A stretch of DNA of 64,000 bases from Pseudomonadota bacterium (GTDB taxonomy: Bacteria; Pseudomonadota; Alphaproteobacteria; Rhizobiales; Rhizobiaceae), in assembly GCA_023451735.1 (NCBI GenBank), contig JAEXYH010000092.1:34241-98240 (forward strand), given 5' to 3'. The notes under the pieces are model-generated. The model did no database searches and was not told the origin of the DNA. It saw only the letters and a list, made by a program, of their open reading frames with translations. Both the position numbers and the translations under genes were made by a program. This document shows positions 1-9,150 of the stretch, piece by piece (position 1 is the stretch's first letter; each line of letters opens with the position of its first letter).

Positions 1-1886
1 AACATCATGCCGCTGAAAAGACGCGTACCCACAGCCTGTTCGCGCTGACGCTCGGCTCGGTCGGCGTCGTTTACGGCGATATCGGCACCAGTCCGCTTTA
101 TGCGTTCCGCGAGGCGCTGAAGCCGGTTGCCAATGACGGTGTGACCCATATGGAGATCATCGGCCTGATATCGCTGATGATCTGGACGCTGACGATCATC
201 GTCACCCTGAAATACGTTATCTTCCTCTTGAGGGCTGACAATGACGGTGAAGGCGGAACGCTCTCCCTTCTGGCGCTTCTGACCAAGTCGGCCAACGGTC
301 AGCGCGCCATGCTGATGCTGCTCGGCCTGATCGGTGCGGCACTCTTCCTGGGCGACGCAATGATTACGCCTGCGCTTTCGGTCATGTCGGCCGTCGAGGG
401 GCTGAAACTGGTCACGCCGAAGCTGGACAGTGCCGTTCTACCGATCTCGGTCATCATCCTGATTGCGCTCTTCGCCATCCAGTCGAAGGGCACTGCCATG
501 GTGTCCCGCTTCTTCGGGCCGATCACCGCACTCTGGTTCATCGTTATGGGTGCGATCGGGCTTGTGCATATCGCCGATGACCTGAGCATTCTGCGAGCAT
601 TCAATCCCTGGTACGCGATAGAATTCATGCTGCGCGAAGGCTTTGCCGGCATCGTCGTCCTTGGAGCGGTCTTTCTGACGGTAACCGGGGCCGAGGCGCT
701 GTACGCGGATCTCGGTCATTTTGGCCGCAAGCCAATCCAGTTGGCCTGGTTTCTGCTGGTCTTTCCCGCGCTGACGCTGAACTATCTGGGGCAGGGCGCC
801 ATGGTCCTGCAGCATCCGGAAGCGATGAGCGATCCCTTCTATCTGATGTTTCCGGAATGGGCGCTGATCCCGGTCATCATACTGGCGACGGCGGCGACGA
901 TCATCGCCAGCCAGGCGGTCATTACCGGCGCCTTCTCGCTGGTGCGCCAGGCGATCCATCTCGGTTATCTGCCGCGCATGCAGATCCTCTTCACCTCGGA
1001 GACGAATACCGGCCAGATTTTTCTTCCGGGCGTCAACACGCTGCTGCTGGTCGGTGTGATCGCGCTCGTGCTCGGCTTCGAAAGCTCGGAAGCGCTCGCC
1101 ACCGCTTATGGCATCTCGGTCACCGGCGCCATGGTTGTGACGACGCTGATGGCCTTCGAATTCGTCCGGCTGCGCTGGAACTGGCCTCAGACGGTGGCAA
1201 TCGCGACGCTGGCCCCGTTGCTGGCCTTCGAACTCGTGTTTCTGGGCGCAAACCTGTTCAAGATACACGATGGCGGTTGGGTGCCGATAATGATGGCATC
1301 CATCTTCACCATTATCATGTGGACTTGGAAACGCGGCACCGCGATCCTCTTCGAAAAGACCCGCCGCATCGATGTGCCGCTCGATACCTTCGTGCCGATG
1401 GTGGAAAAGAAGTCGGATCATGCACCGGTCTCGGTGCCCGGCATAGCAATCTTTTTGACCAGCGATCCGCAAACGGCGCCTGCTGCCCTCCTGCACAACA
1501 TCAAGCACAACCACGTCCTGCACGAGAAGAACGTCATCCTGACGATCCGCACGGTCAACAAGCCGCGCGTTTCGATCGACGAGAGATATCGCGTCGAAAA
1601 GATTTCCGAGCGCTTCACCGTGATTGAACTGCGCTTCGGCTTCATGCAGTCGCACAATGTTTCCCAGTCGCTCGCCTATCTGCGCAAGACCGGCTTCAAG
1701 TTCGACATCATGTCGACCTCGTTTTATCTCGGCCGTCGCAAACTGGTGCCTGATGCGGAATCGGGCATGCCCATGTGGCAGGACCGGCTTTATATCGCCA
1801 TGGCCAACGCCGCGACCGACCCGTCCGATTATTTCCATCTGCCAGCCAACCGGGTGGTGGAACTTGGGGCGCACGTCATCATCTGA
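1..1886 (+). CDS. kup: Low-affinity potassium transporter Kup (5' end cut by window edge)
   Basis: Inner-membrane K+/H+ symporter of the Kup/HAK/KT family. The reading frame is open from base 3, before any start codon, so the gene begins left of the window; probably only a few residues are missing. Near the visible N-terminus lies the family signature GVVYGDIGTSPLYAF, followed by about twelve hydrophobic segments over roughly 430 residues and a hydrophilic cytoplasmic C-terminal domain of about 180 residues that ends at the TGA. The visible 627 codons match the usual family length of about 630. The motif and membrane layout make the call secure. No terminator is evident in the roughly 180 bases before the next gene. 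Confidence 0.96.
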   Translation, partial: HHAAEKTRTHSLFALTLGSVGVVYGDIGTSPLYAFREALKPVANDGVTHMEIIGLISLMIWTLTIIVTLKYVIFLLRADNDGEGGTLSLLALLTKSANGQRAMLMLLGLIGAALFLGDAMITPALSVMSAVEGLKLVTPKLDSAVLPISVIILIALFAIQSKGTAMVSRFFGPITALWFIVMGAIGLVHIADDLSILRAFNPWYAIEFMLREGFAGIVVLGAVFLTVTGAEALYADLGHFGRKPIQLAWFLLVFPALTLNYLGQGAMVLQHPEAMSDPFYLMFPEWALIPVIILATAATIIASQAVITGAFSLVRQAIHLGYLPRMQILFTSETNTGQIFLPGVNTLLLVGVIALVLGFESSEALATAYGISVTGAMVVTTLMAFEFVRLRWNWPQTVAIATLAPLLAFELVFLGANLFKIHDGGWVPIMMASIFTIIMWTWKRGTAILFEKTRRIDVPLDTFVPMVEKKSDHAPVSVPGIAIFLTSDPQTAPAALLHNIKHNHVLHEKNVILTIRTVNKPRVSIDERYRVEKISERFTVIELRFGFMQSHNVSQSLAYLRKTGFKFDIMSTSFYLGRRKLVPDAESGMPMWQDRLYIAMANAATDPSDYFHLPANRVVELGAHVII

Positions 1887-2134
1887 AGCACCGCAATTCT
1901 CTGATGCGTGGTCGCTCAGCCATATCGCGGCTGCCTCCAGCGCGTGTCCTCCCCGCAACATTCACGCCTTTGTTAAATGCGCGTGTGCTGAAGGAGCCTG
2001 TGGAACAAGGCTTTCCGGCCGCCGCGTTAACCGCTCGTCAAGGTTAATGATTCACTCTTCAAGCAATGTCGCTGCCCTGTAAGCCCCGATGTGCTTCCGG
2101 CGGGCTTCTGTTGTTATCTTGTGGAGTTGCCGTT

Positions 2135-3313
2135 TTGCGTTCGAAAAAAGTTCTGCGTAAGAGGTCCCTGCGGCGTTGGGATAGGTTGGCCTCTCCGGTT
2201 CTGTTGGGCTTTGCCGCCTGGCTCGCCTTTCCGGCAGTCCCCTCCCAGGGTGATCTCACCGATCTCTTCGCGGGCCGGAACGGCTCGTCCGAAAGCTGGC
2301 GCATGGTCATCACCCAGTCGCCGGCAGGATCGCTCCACACGGCCTCGCTCGCCTTCCCAGGCGGCTCGCAGGTGTTTGGCGGCGATGCCGGCATCGTGCT
2401 GCCGGACGGGCGCAAGGTGGCATTGGCCGACAAGGACAAGCCGGGCGAGGACACGCCCGATGAGGACCGAATTAACCGGTCCGAAAAGAGGGGCAGGGTC
2501 GTCGCCGTGATGCCGATGCTTCCGCCCAAGGCATTTTCCGCCGGCTCCATCCTGCAGCGCTCAAGTTCGCTGACCAAACCCGTTGAGTACGAAGACGAGA
2601 TGACTGCCTTCGTTAAGGTCGATAACGGCGAGCAGACCAGTCAGCAGCCGGTCGAGGTCGCTGAATTCTACTTCCGCAAGGACGAAGTGAAGGAAAAGAG
2701 CCTGCCGCCGATGATCGCCAGTCTCGTGAACAACGACAGCGCCGACATCCTCGCGACCGCCTATGCCTCTTCCACCCCGGATTTCTCCCGCCAGTCACCC
2801 TTCGATGCCATCCTGAAGAAACCGGACGCCGGGCGGTTCATCCCGCCGATCGGCCCGGAGGATCATGCCTGGGCGGCGAACCCGCTGCCTGCCGATTCGT
2901 TCTCGTCCAAGCAGCAACAATGCCTGGCTTCCGGCATCTATTTCGAGGCGCGGGGCGAATCGGTGCGCGGCCAGGCTGCCGTTGCCCAGGTCATCCTCAA
3001 CCGTGTGCGCAATCCGGCCTATCCTGATACGATCTGTGATGTCGTTTATCAGAACGAGGATTGGCGCAACCGCTGCCAGTTTTCCTTCGCCTGCGACAAC
3101 ATCAAGGACCGGATTCGCTCGCAGGATCACTGGAAAGTGGCGCGTGAGGTGGCCATGGCCGTTACTGCCGGCAAGATCTGGATGCCCGAGGTCGGGTCCG
3201 CGACACATTACCACGCAACCTATGTTCGGCCGAACTGGGCGAAGACGATGAAAAAGGTCGGTCGCATCGGTCTGCACGTCTTCTATAGAACCTATGGTGG
3301 TGGTTGGAGCTGA
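2135..3313 (+). CDS. Cell wall hydrolase, SleB/Hydrolase_2 family
   Basis: Predicted peptidoglycan hydrolase, probably envelope-anchored. The C-terminal 130 residues carry the SleB-type domain: IYFEARGES with the presumed catalytic Glu, then AQVILNRVRNPAYP, CQFSFAC and a terminal THYHATYV block. The N-terminus is basic (RSKKVLRKRSLRR), followed by a hydrophobic stretch that reads as a signal anchor. The middle 200 residues are low-conservation linker. I chose TTG at 2135 because GGAG lies 8 bases upstream; an in-frame ATG at 2066 has no ribosome binding site and would add 23 residues. Similar proteins in rhizobia are generally annotated only as cell wall hydrolase, and the substrate bond is not evident here. 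Confidence 0.85.
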   Translation: MRSKKVLRKRSLRRWDRLASPVLLGFAAWLAFPAVPSQGDLTDLFAGRNGSSESWRMVITQSPAGSLHTASLAFPGGSQVFGGDAGIVLPDGRKVALADKDKPGEDTPDEDRINRSEKRGRVVAVMPMLPPKAFSAGSILQRSSSLTKPVEYEDEMTAFVKVDNGEQTSQQPVEVAEFYFRKDEVKEKSLPPMIASLVNNDSADILATAYASSTPDFSRQSPFDAILKKPDAGRFIPPIGPEDHAWAANPLPADSFSSKQQQCLASGIYFEARGESVRGQAAVAQVILNRVRNPAYPDTICDVVYQNEDWRNRCQFSFACDNIKDRIRSQDHWKVAREVAMAVTAGKIWMPEVGSATHYHATYVRPNWAKTMKKVGRIGLHVFYRTYGGGWS

Positions 3314-3431
3314 TACAAGCGCGTCAACCCCTGTCGATTCCCGCATCAGTTTTATCCGCTATCGCGTCACTTATGTAATAAGATGATGAATTCATTGGCT
3401 TTAAATCCCTTGGGGCAAGCTTGTTCAGCGC

Positions 3432-3460
3432 CTTGACTAGCAAGGCGGCGAAAACTATGT
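3432..3460 (+). promoter_or_regulatory. Sigma-70-type promoter of the ATP synthase F0 operon
   Basis: CTTGAC at 3432-3437 and CTATGT at 3455-3460 are separated by 17 bases. This is a near-perfect match to the alphaproteobacterial housekeeping pattern CTTGAC-N17-CTATAT. It lies about 95 bases upstream of the chosen atpI start and is the only good candidate in the gap after the hydrolase gene. Read from sequence; not experimentally known here. Confidence 0.65.
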
Positions 3461-3553
3461 TGCGCGCACTTGAAAGAGGGCCGGAAGGCGCGAATTCCCT
3501 CGCTAACCGTCGTGCGGCTTTGCCGGACGGATGAGCCGGTGATGGAGGATGCG

Positions 3554-3901
3554 ATGGAAGACCCTGATGATGGTCTGGATGAGCGCCGAAAGCGCCTTTC
3601 TGCAGCCTTGGCTGACAGAAGGGCCGAAAGCGCGGCAGAGGATCGGAAGAACGGACAGTCGGAAGCCAGCCGCAAGGGCATGGCGCTTGGATTGAAGATT
3701 TCCTCCGAATTCATTTCTGCCATCGCCGTTGGCGGCATCATAGGCTATCTGATTGATTGGGCCATCGGCTCAAAACCCTGGGGGATGATACTTTTTGTCC
3801 TCCTCGGTTTTTGTGCCGGTGTGTTAAGCGTGCTTCGCGCCGTAGGCATGGTGGCTCAGCCGCCGCACCTTGATGGTCGTGGCAATCAGGATAAAAAGTG
3901 A
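3554..3901 (+). CDS. atpI: ATP synthase assembly/accessory protein AtpI
   Basis: Small membrane protein of the AtpI family, thought to help assemble the c-ring. It has a charged, probably cytoplasmic N-terminal third (repeated Glu/Arg/Lys) and two transmembrane helices, around FISAIAVGGIIGYLIDW and ILFVLLGFCAGVLSVL. It is first in the operon, 61 bases before atpB. I chose ATG 3554 (115 residues) because GGAGG ends five bases upstream; the same frame is open back to 3470, which would give an unusual N-terminal extension. Family length is about 110-130 residues. Confidence 0.9.
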   Translation: MEDPDDGLDERRKRLSAALADRRAESAAEDRKNGQSEASRKGMALGLKISSEFISAIAVGGIIGYLIDWAIGSKPWGMILFVLLGFCAGVLSVLRAVGMVAQPPHLDGRGNQDKK

Positions 3902-3962
3902 GACGAGTGCGCTCGTCTTGTTAAAACAGGCCGCATGTGCGGTGAGCGAAAGAGGGTAGACG

Positions 3963-4715
3963 GTGGCAAACGATCCGATCCATCAGTTCCAGATCAGCAA
4001 GATCGTTCCGATCGAGATCGGTGGCGTCGACTTCTCCTTCACCAATGCTTCCTTGTTCATGGTCGCAACGGTCGCAATCGCAGCCGGTTTTCTCTACTTC
4101 TCCACTTCGCAGCGCTCGCTGATCCCGGGCCGCGCGCAGTCGGTTGCTGAAATGTCCTATGAATTCGTCGCGAATATGTTGCGCGAAGGGGCGGGCAGTC
4201 ACGGCATGAAATTCTTCCCGTTGGTCTTCTCGCTGTTCATGTTCATCCTGACGGCGAACCTGATCGGCATGTTCCCTTATTTCTTCACGGTCACCAGCCA
4301 GATCATCGTCACATTCGCGTTGTCGATCCTGGTTGTTGGTCTCGTCGTGGTCTACGGTTTTGCCAAGCACGGCCTTCGCTTCCTGAAGCTTTTCGTGCCT
4401 TCCGGCGTCCCGGGCGTTCTGATGCCGCTCGTTGTTGCGATCGAAGTCATTTCCTTCATCGCCCGTCCGATCAGCCTCTCGGTTCGTCTTTTCGCCAACA
4501 TGCTGGCCGGCCACATCACGCTCAAGGTTTTCGCAGGCTTCGTGACCTCGCTCGGCGCACTTGGTGCGCTCGGCATCGGCACGGCCATCCTGCCCCTCAT
4601 CATGACCGTCGCTCTGACCGGTCTGGAATTTCTCGTTGCATTCCTTCAGGCCTACGTCTTCGCAGTTCTGACATGCATGTACCTGAACGATGCCCTGCAT
4701 CCGGACGGTCACTGA
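3963..4715 (+). CDS. atpB: F0F1 ATP synthase subunit a
   Basis: Membrane stator subunit that forms the two proton half-channels against the c-ring. 250 residues, GTG start preceded by AGAGGG. The C-terminal half carries the diagnostic SVRLFANMLAGH block; the essential Arg that faces the c-ring carboxylate is residue 175. Several hydrophobic helices span the protein. It lies between atpI and atpE with no internal terminator, as in other alphaproteobacterial F0 operons. Length and motif are normal. Confidence 0.98.
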   Translation: MANDPIHQFQISKIVPIEIGGVDFSFTNASLFMVATVAIAAGFLYFSTSQRSLIPGRAQSVAEMSYEFVANMLREGAGSHGMKFFPLVFSLFMFILTANLIGMFPYFFTVTSQIIVTFALSILVVGLVVVYGFAKHGLRFLKLFVPSGVPGVLMPLVVAIEVISFIARPISLSVRLFANMLAGHITLKVFAGFVTSLGALGALGIGTAILPLIMTVALTGLEFLVAFLQAYVFAVLTCMYLNDALHPDGH

Positions 4716-4782
4716 GAAATAAAGTCATTGGTGCTTGCAGCACCAATCCGAAGCCGCAACAAACCATTCGAAGGAGTTCAAT

Positions 4783-5010
4783 ATGGACGCGGAAGCAGCA
4801 AAGTACATCGGCGCAGGTATCGCTTGCCTCGGCATGGGTGGCGCAGGCATCGGCCTCGGCACGATTTTCGGCAACTACCTGTCGGGCGCTCTGCGCAACC
4901 CGTCGGCTGCTGATGGCCAGTTTGGCCGCCTGATCTTCGGCTTCGCCGTTACGGAAGCTCTGGGCATCTTCTCGCTGCTCGTAGCTCTCCTTCTCCTGTT
5001 CGCTGTCTAA
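4783..5010 (+). CDS. atpE: F0F1 ATP synthase subunit c
   Basis: Proteolipid of the rotating c-ring. 75 residues: two hydrophobic helices joined by the polar loop ALRNPSA, with the proton-binding carboxylate Glu58 in FAVTEALGIF of helix 2. The first helix contains the Gly-rich GMGGAGIGLG packing motif. Start ATG 4783 has a strong AAGGAG seven bases upstream; the frame continues upstream to 4735 but that part has no family similarity. The separate strong ribosome binding site fits the high copy number needed for subunit c. Confidence 0.98.
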   Translation: MDAEAAKYIGAGIACLGMGGAGIGLGTIFGNYLSGALRNPSAADGQFGRLIFGFAVTEALGIFSLLVALLLLFAV

Positions 5011-5102
5011 GACTTACAGTCTAGCGGCATAGGATAGGATCACGGCCGGCCGGAAACGGTGAGCCGTGATCCACTTTATATGGAATTCACCTGGAGGTGA
5101 TG

Positions 5103-5714
5103 ATGTTCGTGACCTCGGCATACGCGCAGACCGCGCCGGCCGCATCTGAAACGCCCGCTGCGCCCGCAGGCGAGGTTCATACCGAAACCGGCGTCGCTCA
5201 CGGCGGAGAGCACGAGTCTGCGGGATTCCCGCCATTCGACTCGTCGCATTTCGCATCGCAGCTGCTCTGGCTCGCCATCACCTTTGGCCTCTTCTATTTC
5301 GTTATTCAGAAGGTCATCATGCCGCGCGTTGGCGGCATCATCGAAGATCGTAAGGGCCGTATCGCCGGCGATCTCGAGGAAGCAAGCCGCCTGAAGGCGG
5401 AAGCCGACGCTGCCGTCGAGACTTACGAAAAGGAACTGGCAGCCGCCCGTTCCAAGGCAAACGGCATTGCCGAAGCTGCCCGCAACGACGCCAAGGCCAA
5501 GGCTGCTGCCGATCGCGCCGCGATCGAAGCCGAGCTGTCAGCCAAGCTCGCTGCAGCCGAAACCCGCATCGGCGAGATCAAGTCCAAGGCTTTTGCCGAA
5601 GTGGGCACGATTGCCGAAGAAACCGCGACCGCAATCGTCGATCAGCTGATCGGCGGCAAGGCCACCGGCGACGACATCAAGGCTGCTGTCGCAGCTGCCA
5701 AGACGGGAGCCTGA
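5103..5714 (+). CDS. atpF': F0F1 ATP synthase subunit b' (peripheral stalk)
   Basis: One of two b-type stalk subunits, the arrangement typical of alphaproteobacteria and phototrophs. 203 residues: an unusual Ala/Pro-rich N-terminal extension of about 45 residues, one transmembrane helix (LLWLAITFGLFYFVIQ), then a long Ala/Glu/Lys-rich coiled coil that dimerises with subunit b. GGAGG at 5093 supports ATG 5103; GTG 5097 and ATG 5100 are less well spaced. The gene is three bases upstream of atpF. Sometimes named atpG or atpF2 in rhizobial annotations. Confidence 0.95.
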   Translation: MFVTSAYAQTAPAASETPAAPAGEVHTETGVAHGGEHESAGFPPFDSSHFASQLLWLAITFGLFYFVIQKVIMPRVGGIIEDRKGRIAGDLEEASRLKAEADAAVETYEKELAAARSKANGIAEAARNDAKAKAAADRAAIEAELSAKLAAAETRIGEIKSKAFAEVGTIAEETATAIVDQLIGGKATGDDIKAAVAAAKTGA

Positions 5715-5717
5715 TCC

Positions 5718-6197
5718 ATGGACGCAACATTTTGGGCCCTTGTTGGTCTCATCCTCTTCATCGGCCTGATGATCTACATCAAGGTGCCGGGCATGGTCGG
5801 CCGTTCGCTCGACAAGCGCGCCGATAACATCCGTGGCGAACTTGACGAGGCCAAGCGCCTGCGTGAGGAAGCCCAGGCACTGCTCGCCGAATACCAGAAG
5901 AAGCGCAAGGAGGCCGAAGCCGAAGCTGCAGCCCTGGTGGCAGCCGCCGAACGCGAAGCAGCACTCCTCACCGAGGAAGCGCGCCAGAAGACCGAAGAAT
6001 TCGTCGCTCGCCGCAACGCACTGTCGGAACAGAAGATCAAGCAGGCCGAAGCCGACGCCATCAGCGCCGTCCGCTCTGCCGCGATCGACATCGCTGTCGC
6101 CGCTGCCGGAAAGGTGATTGCTTCGAAGACCGACAAGACCACCCAGACCGCGCTCTTCAAGGACGCCGTCGCCAAGGTCCAGTCGCGCCTGAACTGA
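5718..6197 (+). CDS. atpF: F0F1 ATP synthase subunit b (peripheral stalk)
   Basis: Second stalk subunit, 159 residues. It has an N-terminal membrane helix (FWALVGLILFIGLMIYI) followed by a charged helical domain rich in Ala, Glu and Arg, predicted to be a coiled coil paired with b'. It is the last gene of the F0 operon, directly followed by a strong intrinsic terminator. The F1 genes are not in the window, consistent with the split F0/F1 organisation of alphaproteobacteria. Confidence 0.97.
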   Translation: MDATFWALVGLILFIGLMIYIKVPGMVGRSLDKRADNIRGELDEAKRLREEAQALLAEYQKKRKEAEAEAAALVAAAEREAALLTEEARQKTEEFVARRNALSEQKIKQAEADAISAVRSAAIDIAVAAAGKVIASKTDKTTQTALFKDAVAKVQSRLN

Positions 6198-6220
6198 TTT
6201 AGATCAGAGACGAGATTCCA

Positions 6221-6250
6221 AAAAGCCGGGTGGAAACGCCCGGCTTTTTT
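6221..6250 (+). terminator. Intrinsic terminator of the F0 operon
   Basis: Eight-base stem AAGCCGGG/CCCGGCTT with an eight-base loop and a run of six T, beginning 24 bases after the atpF stop codon. Confidence 0.92.
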
Positions 6251-6554
6251 GATGTCATGTTGCTTCTGAACGGGCCTGCATCTGCTGCTGAGTGCAGGCG
6301 GCGGACGATGGGTGAGGGAGCTGCCATATCAGCAGCCGACCCGAAGGAGCATTGACCGGCGGGCATGCTGGTCATTCCTTGTGGAGGAGAAGAGATTCAA
6401 TCCTCTTTGATGCTCAGTAAACTTAATTCTTGGAAGTTCAATTTCGTAACGGTCAATCCGGATCGGACTGCCGTTTTCCTTGTTTCCGCTGATGGCATGG
6501 ATCGGCGTTAGGACCAGTGCGCTGCATCAGCCCGGCCATGACGGGAAAGAGCGA
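6251..6554. other. Intergenic stretch without a recognisable gene
   Basis: About 300 bases between the F0 terminator and a small minus-strand reading frame. I see no convincing reading frame, tRNA, repeat or terminator here. Confidence 0.5.
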
Positions 6555-6755
6555 TTAGAGCCTGCGCGCTTCCAGGCGCCGTTTGTCGCGCTCGACGTGC
6601 TCAAAACCCTTTTCCGTCAGGCGGAACTGCCGTTTCTGGAATTCCCCACGAATAAGGATGAAACCTTGTTCCTCGGCTTCGCCCAAAGTCTTCAGGCTCG
6701 TACCTTTGGGGGGAGACTGCCAATCCAGGCCAACGGCGCTGTGCAGCAATACCAT
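6555..6755 (-). CDS. Small hypothetical protein, possible winged-helix fragment
   Basis: 66-residue frame of coding-like composition. It contains TLGEAEEQGFI, FQKRQFRLTEKGFEHV and a basic tail KRRLEARRL, which reads like the wing and C-terminal helix of a winged-helix regulator, but no family is recognised. The same frame extends upstream (AC-strand residues YECSLEHQQWRNKIIKIM) to an in-frame TAG at about 6815, with further coding-like residues beyond it, so this may be a truncated remnant. The best upstream GGAG is rather distant (about 15 bases). Low certainty that it is expressed. Confidence 0.35.
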   Translation of the reverse strand: MVLLHSAVGLDWQSPPKGTSLKTLGEAEEQGFILIRGEFQKRQFRLTEKGFEHVERDKRRLEARRL

Positions 6756-6927
6756 TATCTTGATAATCTTGTTTCTCCATTGCTGATGCTCAAGCGAGCA
6801 CTCATAGCTTCGCGCCTACGCTCCCGCAATGATCACCAATGAACGGATCGTCGCCATGATAGCCGGTGTAAGCATCTCTTTTCGGTAGACGCAGTGGTTG
6901 TGCGGCCTTTGCGATTGCTCCCAAGGT

Positions 6928-7596
6928 TTATCCTTGAGCCGCATCATCCTTCTTCAGCGGCCGAAAGCTCATCCGGTGCAGCGGGCAGGGGCCGTCGGAT
7001 ATGATGGCATCCCGATGCTGTTTTGTCCCGTATCCGGCATGTTTGGCAAATCCATACGCCGGATAGACGAGGCCTGCGCGTTCCATCATCCGGTCCCGCG
7101 TCACCTTGGCGATGATCGAGGCGGCGGCGATGGAAACTGAGCGGCTGTCGCCCTTGATGACGGCCTTGCCGGAGCAGGAAAGCCCCTTTGGCACATCACG
7201 GCCATCGACCAGCACATGTGCAGGCGCGACGGGCAGGCCGGCTACCGCGCGACGCATGGCGTCGAGGCTGGCGCGCAAAATGTTCATCCCGTCGATCAGT
7301 TTTGGTCCGGATGAGGCGATTGAGACATGAGCGGTCGCCATAATAGCCTTAAACAGAGCTTCGCGCTGCTTAAGGCTGAGTTTCTTGGAATCGTCGAGGC
7401 CGACGGGAATGTTGTCGGGATCGAGGATCACCGCGGCAGCCACTACCGGGCCGGCGAGGGGGCCGCGTCCGGCCTCGTCGGTTCCGGCAACCGGCCAGTG
7501 TCCGGCGTCGCGGGCGACAAGTTCCAGGCTGAAATCACAACAGATCGACGCATCATCGAAAAGCGTCGGAGAATCGGGCGACGTACGAACCAACAT
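6928..7596 (-). CDS. rnhB: Ribonuclease HII
   Basis: Degrades RNA in RNA-DNA hybrids and initiates removal of misincorporated ribonucleotides. 222 residues from ATG 7596. The catalytic Asp40 and Glu41 sit in GTDEAGRGPLAG, followed by DDSKKLS, the third acidic residue in VLVDGRDVP and the conserved SIIAKVTRDR block. The frame is open 73 residues further upstream to 7815, but that part is Arg/Pro-rich and unlike the family, so I exclude it. Downstream of the radical SAM gene on the same strand, about 270 bases away. Confidence 0.95.
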   Translation of the reverse strand: MLVRTSPDSPTLFDDASICCDFSLELVARDAGHWPVAGTDEAGRGPLAGPVVAAAVILDPDNIPVGLDDSKKLSLKQREALFKAIMATAHVSIASSGPKLIDGMNILRASLDAMRRAVAGLPVAPAHVLVDGRDVPKGLSCSGKAVIKGDSRSVSIAAASIIAKVTRDRMMERAGLVYPAYGFAKHAGYGTKQHRDAIISDGPCPLHRMSFRPLKKDDAAQG

Positions 7597-7865
7597 GGCG
7601 GCAGGCTCGCACGCCGTCCCGATCTCCTGCAAGCCCCGAAAGCGAGTGCGGCTTCGCTTTCCACCGCGCGAATGGCAGTGGGCTCGGGGCAATGTTCTCG
7701 GCGGGCAAGGGGGCGGGGACCTGACCGAGAACGAAGTTGAATGCGCCGTGAGTGGTGGCGCACGAAATATGATGCGAAGGACCGAGGTGAAATCTGGCAA
7801 AGAATGCGCGGGCATTCCTGGACGATTCCCTTTCTGTGTGTCCTTATCGCGGCAATGTTTCCTTT

Positions 7866-9023
7866 CTACAGAAGCGACAGCTGGATGCCGCCGCCATTCG
7901 GGCGGATGAACAGGTCGTCGCGCAGATGCATGCCGCGTCGGGTAAGTCCCAGTCTCTTTGTCGCCATTTCGAAACGGCGGCCGATCTGCCAGGCATAGGG
8001 ACCGGCGCCCTTCATCCGCTTGCCGAACTCGGCATCGTAATCCTTGCCGCCGCGCATCGAGCGGATCAGCGACATCACATGCCGGTAGCGATCCGGATAG
8101 TTGCGCAGCAGCCAGTCGCGGAACAGCGGGCTGACTTCCAGCGGCAGGCGCAAGAGCACGTAGCTCGCTTCCGTTGCCCCTGCCGCATGACCGGCATCGA
8201 GAATGCGCTCGATCTCGTGATCGTTCAGCGCCGGAATGATCGGGGAAGCCATGATCGCCGACGGTATGCCGGCATCCGTCAGCGCCTTGATCGCTTCCAG
8301 CCGCTTGGCCGGTGTCGAGGCGCGCGGTTCCATCGTCCGCGCCAGCTTGCGGTCAAGCGTCGTCACCGAGATCCCGACCTTGGCGAGGCCCTTCGAGGCC
8401 ATGTCGGACAGAATATCGATATCGCGCATGATGAGCGCCGACTTCGTTACGATCACCACCGGATGATTGGCCTTCTGCAGCACTTCGAGGATCTGGCGCA
8501 TGATCCGCCATTCCCGCTCGATCGGTTGATAGGGATCGGTATTCGTGCCGATCGCGATCGCCCTGACCTTGTAATCCGGCTTGCTGAGTTCACGCTCAAG
8601 CAGCCGCGGCACGTCCGGCTTGGCAAACAGTTTCGCCTCGAAATCGAGGCCTGGCGAAAGGCCCATGAAACTGTGGGTCGGCCGGGCGAAGCAGTAGATG
8701 CAGCCATGTTCGCAACCGCGATAGGGATTGATCGAACGGTCGAAGCCGATATCGGGACTGTCATTACGGGTAATTGCCGTTTTCGGCTTTTCCACCTGTA
8801 CTTCGGTGCGGAACGGTTCAAGTTCCTCCAGAGTCTGCCAGCCATCGTCAAAAGTCTCGCGCCGCTCCTCCTCGAAGCGTCCGCTCGGATTGAGACCAGC
8901 ACCTCTGCCGCGGCGCCGATCAATCTCGATCCGCAGCCCGGACGATTGGACAAGTGCATCGGCAATGTCAGCCGTATGGGCGGGCGCAAACGCACCCTGC
9001 CGCAGTTGGGACAGCTCGGTCAT
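7866..9023 (-). CDS. PA0069-family radical SAM protein (SplB-like)
   Basis: 385-residue radical S-adenosylmethionine protein. The cluster-binding CX3CX2C is Cys104, Cys108 and Cys111 in RGCEHGCIYCFARPTH; the sequence resembles the spore photoproduct lyase-like group annotated as PA0069 family. Other conserved blocks are GTNTDPYQPIE and VTKSALIMRD. No spore genes are expected in this organism, so a DNA photoproduct role is not implied; the substrate is unknown. It lies upstream of rnhB and probably shares its transcript. Confidence 0.88.
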   Translation of the reverse strand: MTELSQLRQGAFAPAHTADIADALVQSSGLRIEIDRRRGRGAGLNPSGRFEEERRETFDDGWQTLEELEPFRTEVQVEKPKTAITRNDSPDIGFDRSINPYRGCEHGCIYCFARPTHSFMGLSPGLDFEAKLFAKPDVPRLLERELSKPDYKVRAIAIGTNTDPYQPIEREWRIMRQILEVLQKANHPVVIVTKSALIMRDIDILSDMASKGLAKVGISVTTLDRKLARTMEPRASTPAKRLEAIKALTDAGIPSAIMASPIIPALNDHEIERILDAGHAAGATEASYVLLRLPLEVSPLFRDWLLRNYPDRYRHVMSLIRSMRGGKDYDAEFGKRMKGAGPYAWQIGRRFEMATKRLGLTRRGMHLRDDLFIRPNGGGIQLSLL

Positions 9024-9150
9024 TGAAGGCTCCTGACGGGATCATTTCCCGTTCTCGATGATTAAATTCCTACCCCTGAAATGAGAACAATGCAAGAACA
9101 AACTTTGTTCCTTGCTGGCTTTCCCCGTTTCTATGGGGTAAAGGTCAGAT

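Noticed and set aside
2027..2047. Pair of TTAA motifs as a CtrA site before the cell wall hydrolase
   Set aside because: Spacing between the two TTAA is 13 bases instead of 7.
7597..7815. 73-codon N-terminal extension of rnhB
   Set aside because: Arg/Pro/Ser-rich and not similar to RNase HII; the family-like start is at 7596.
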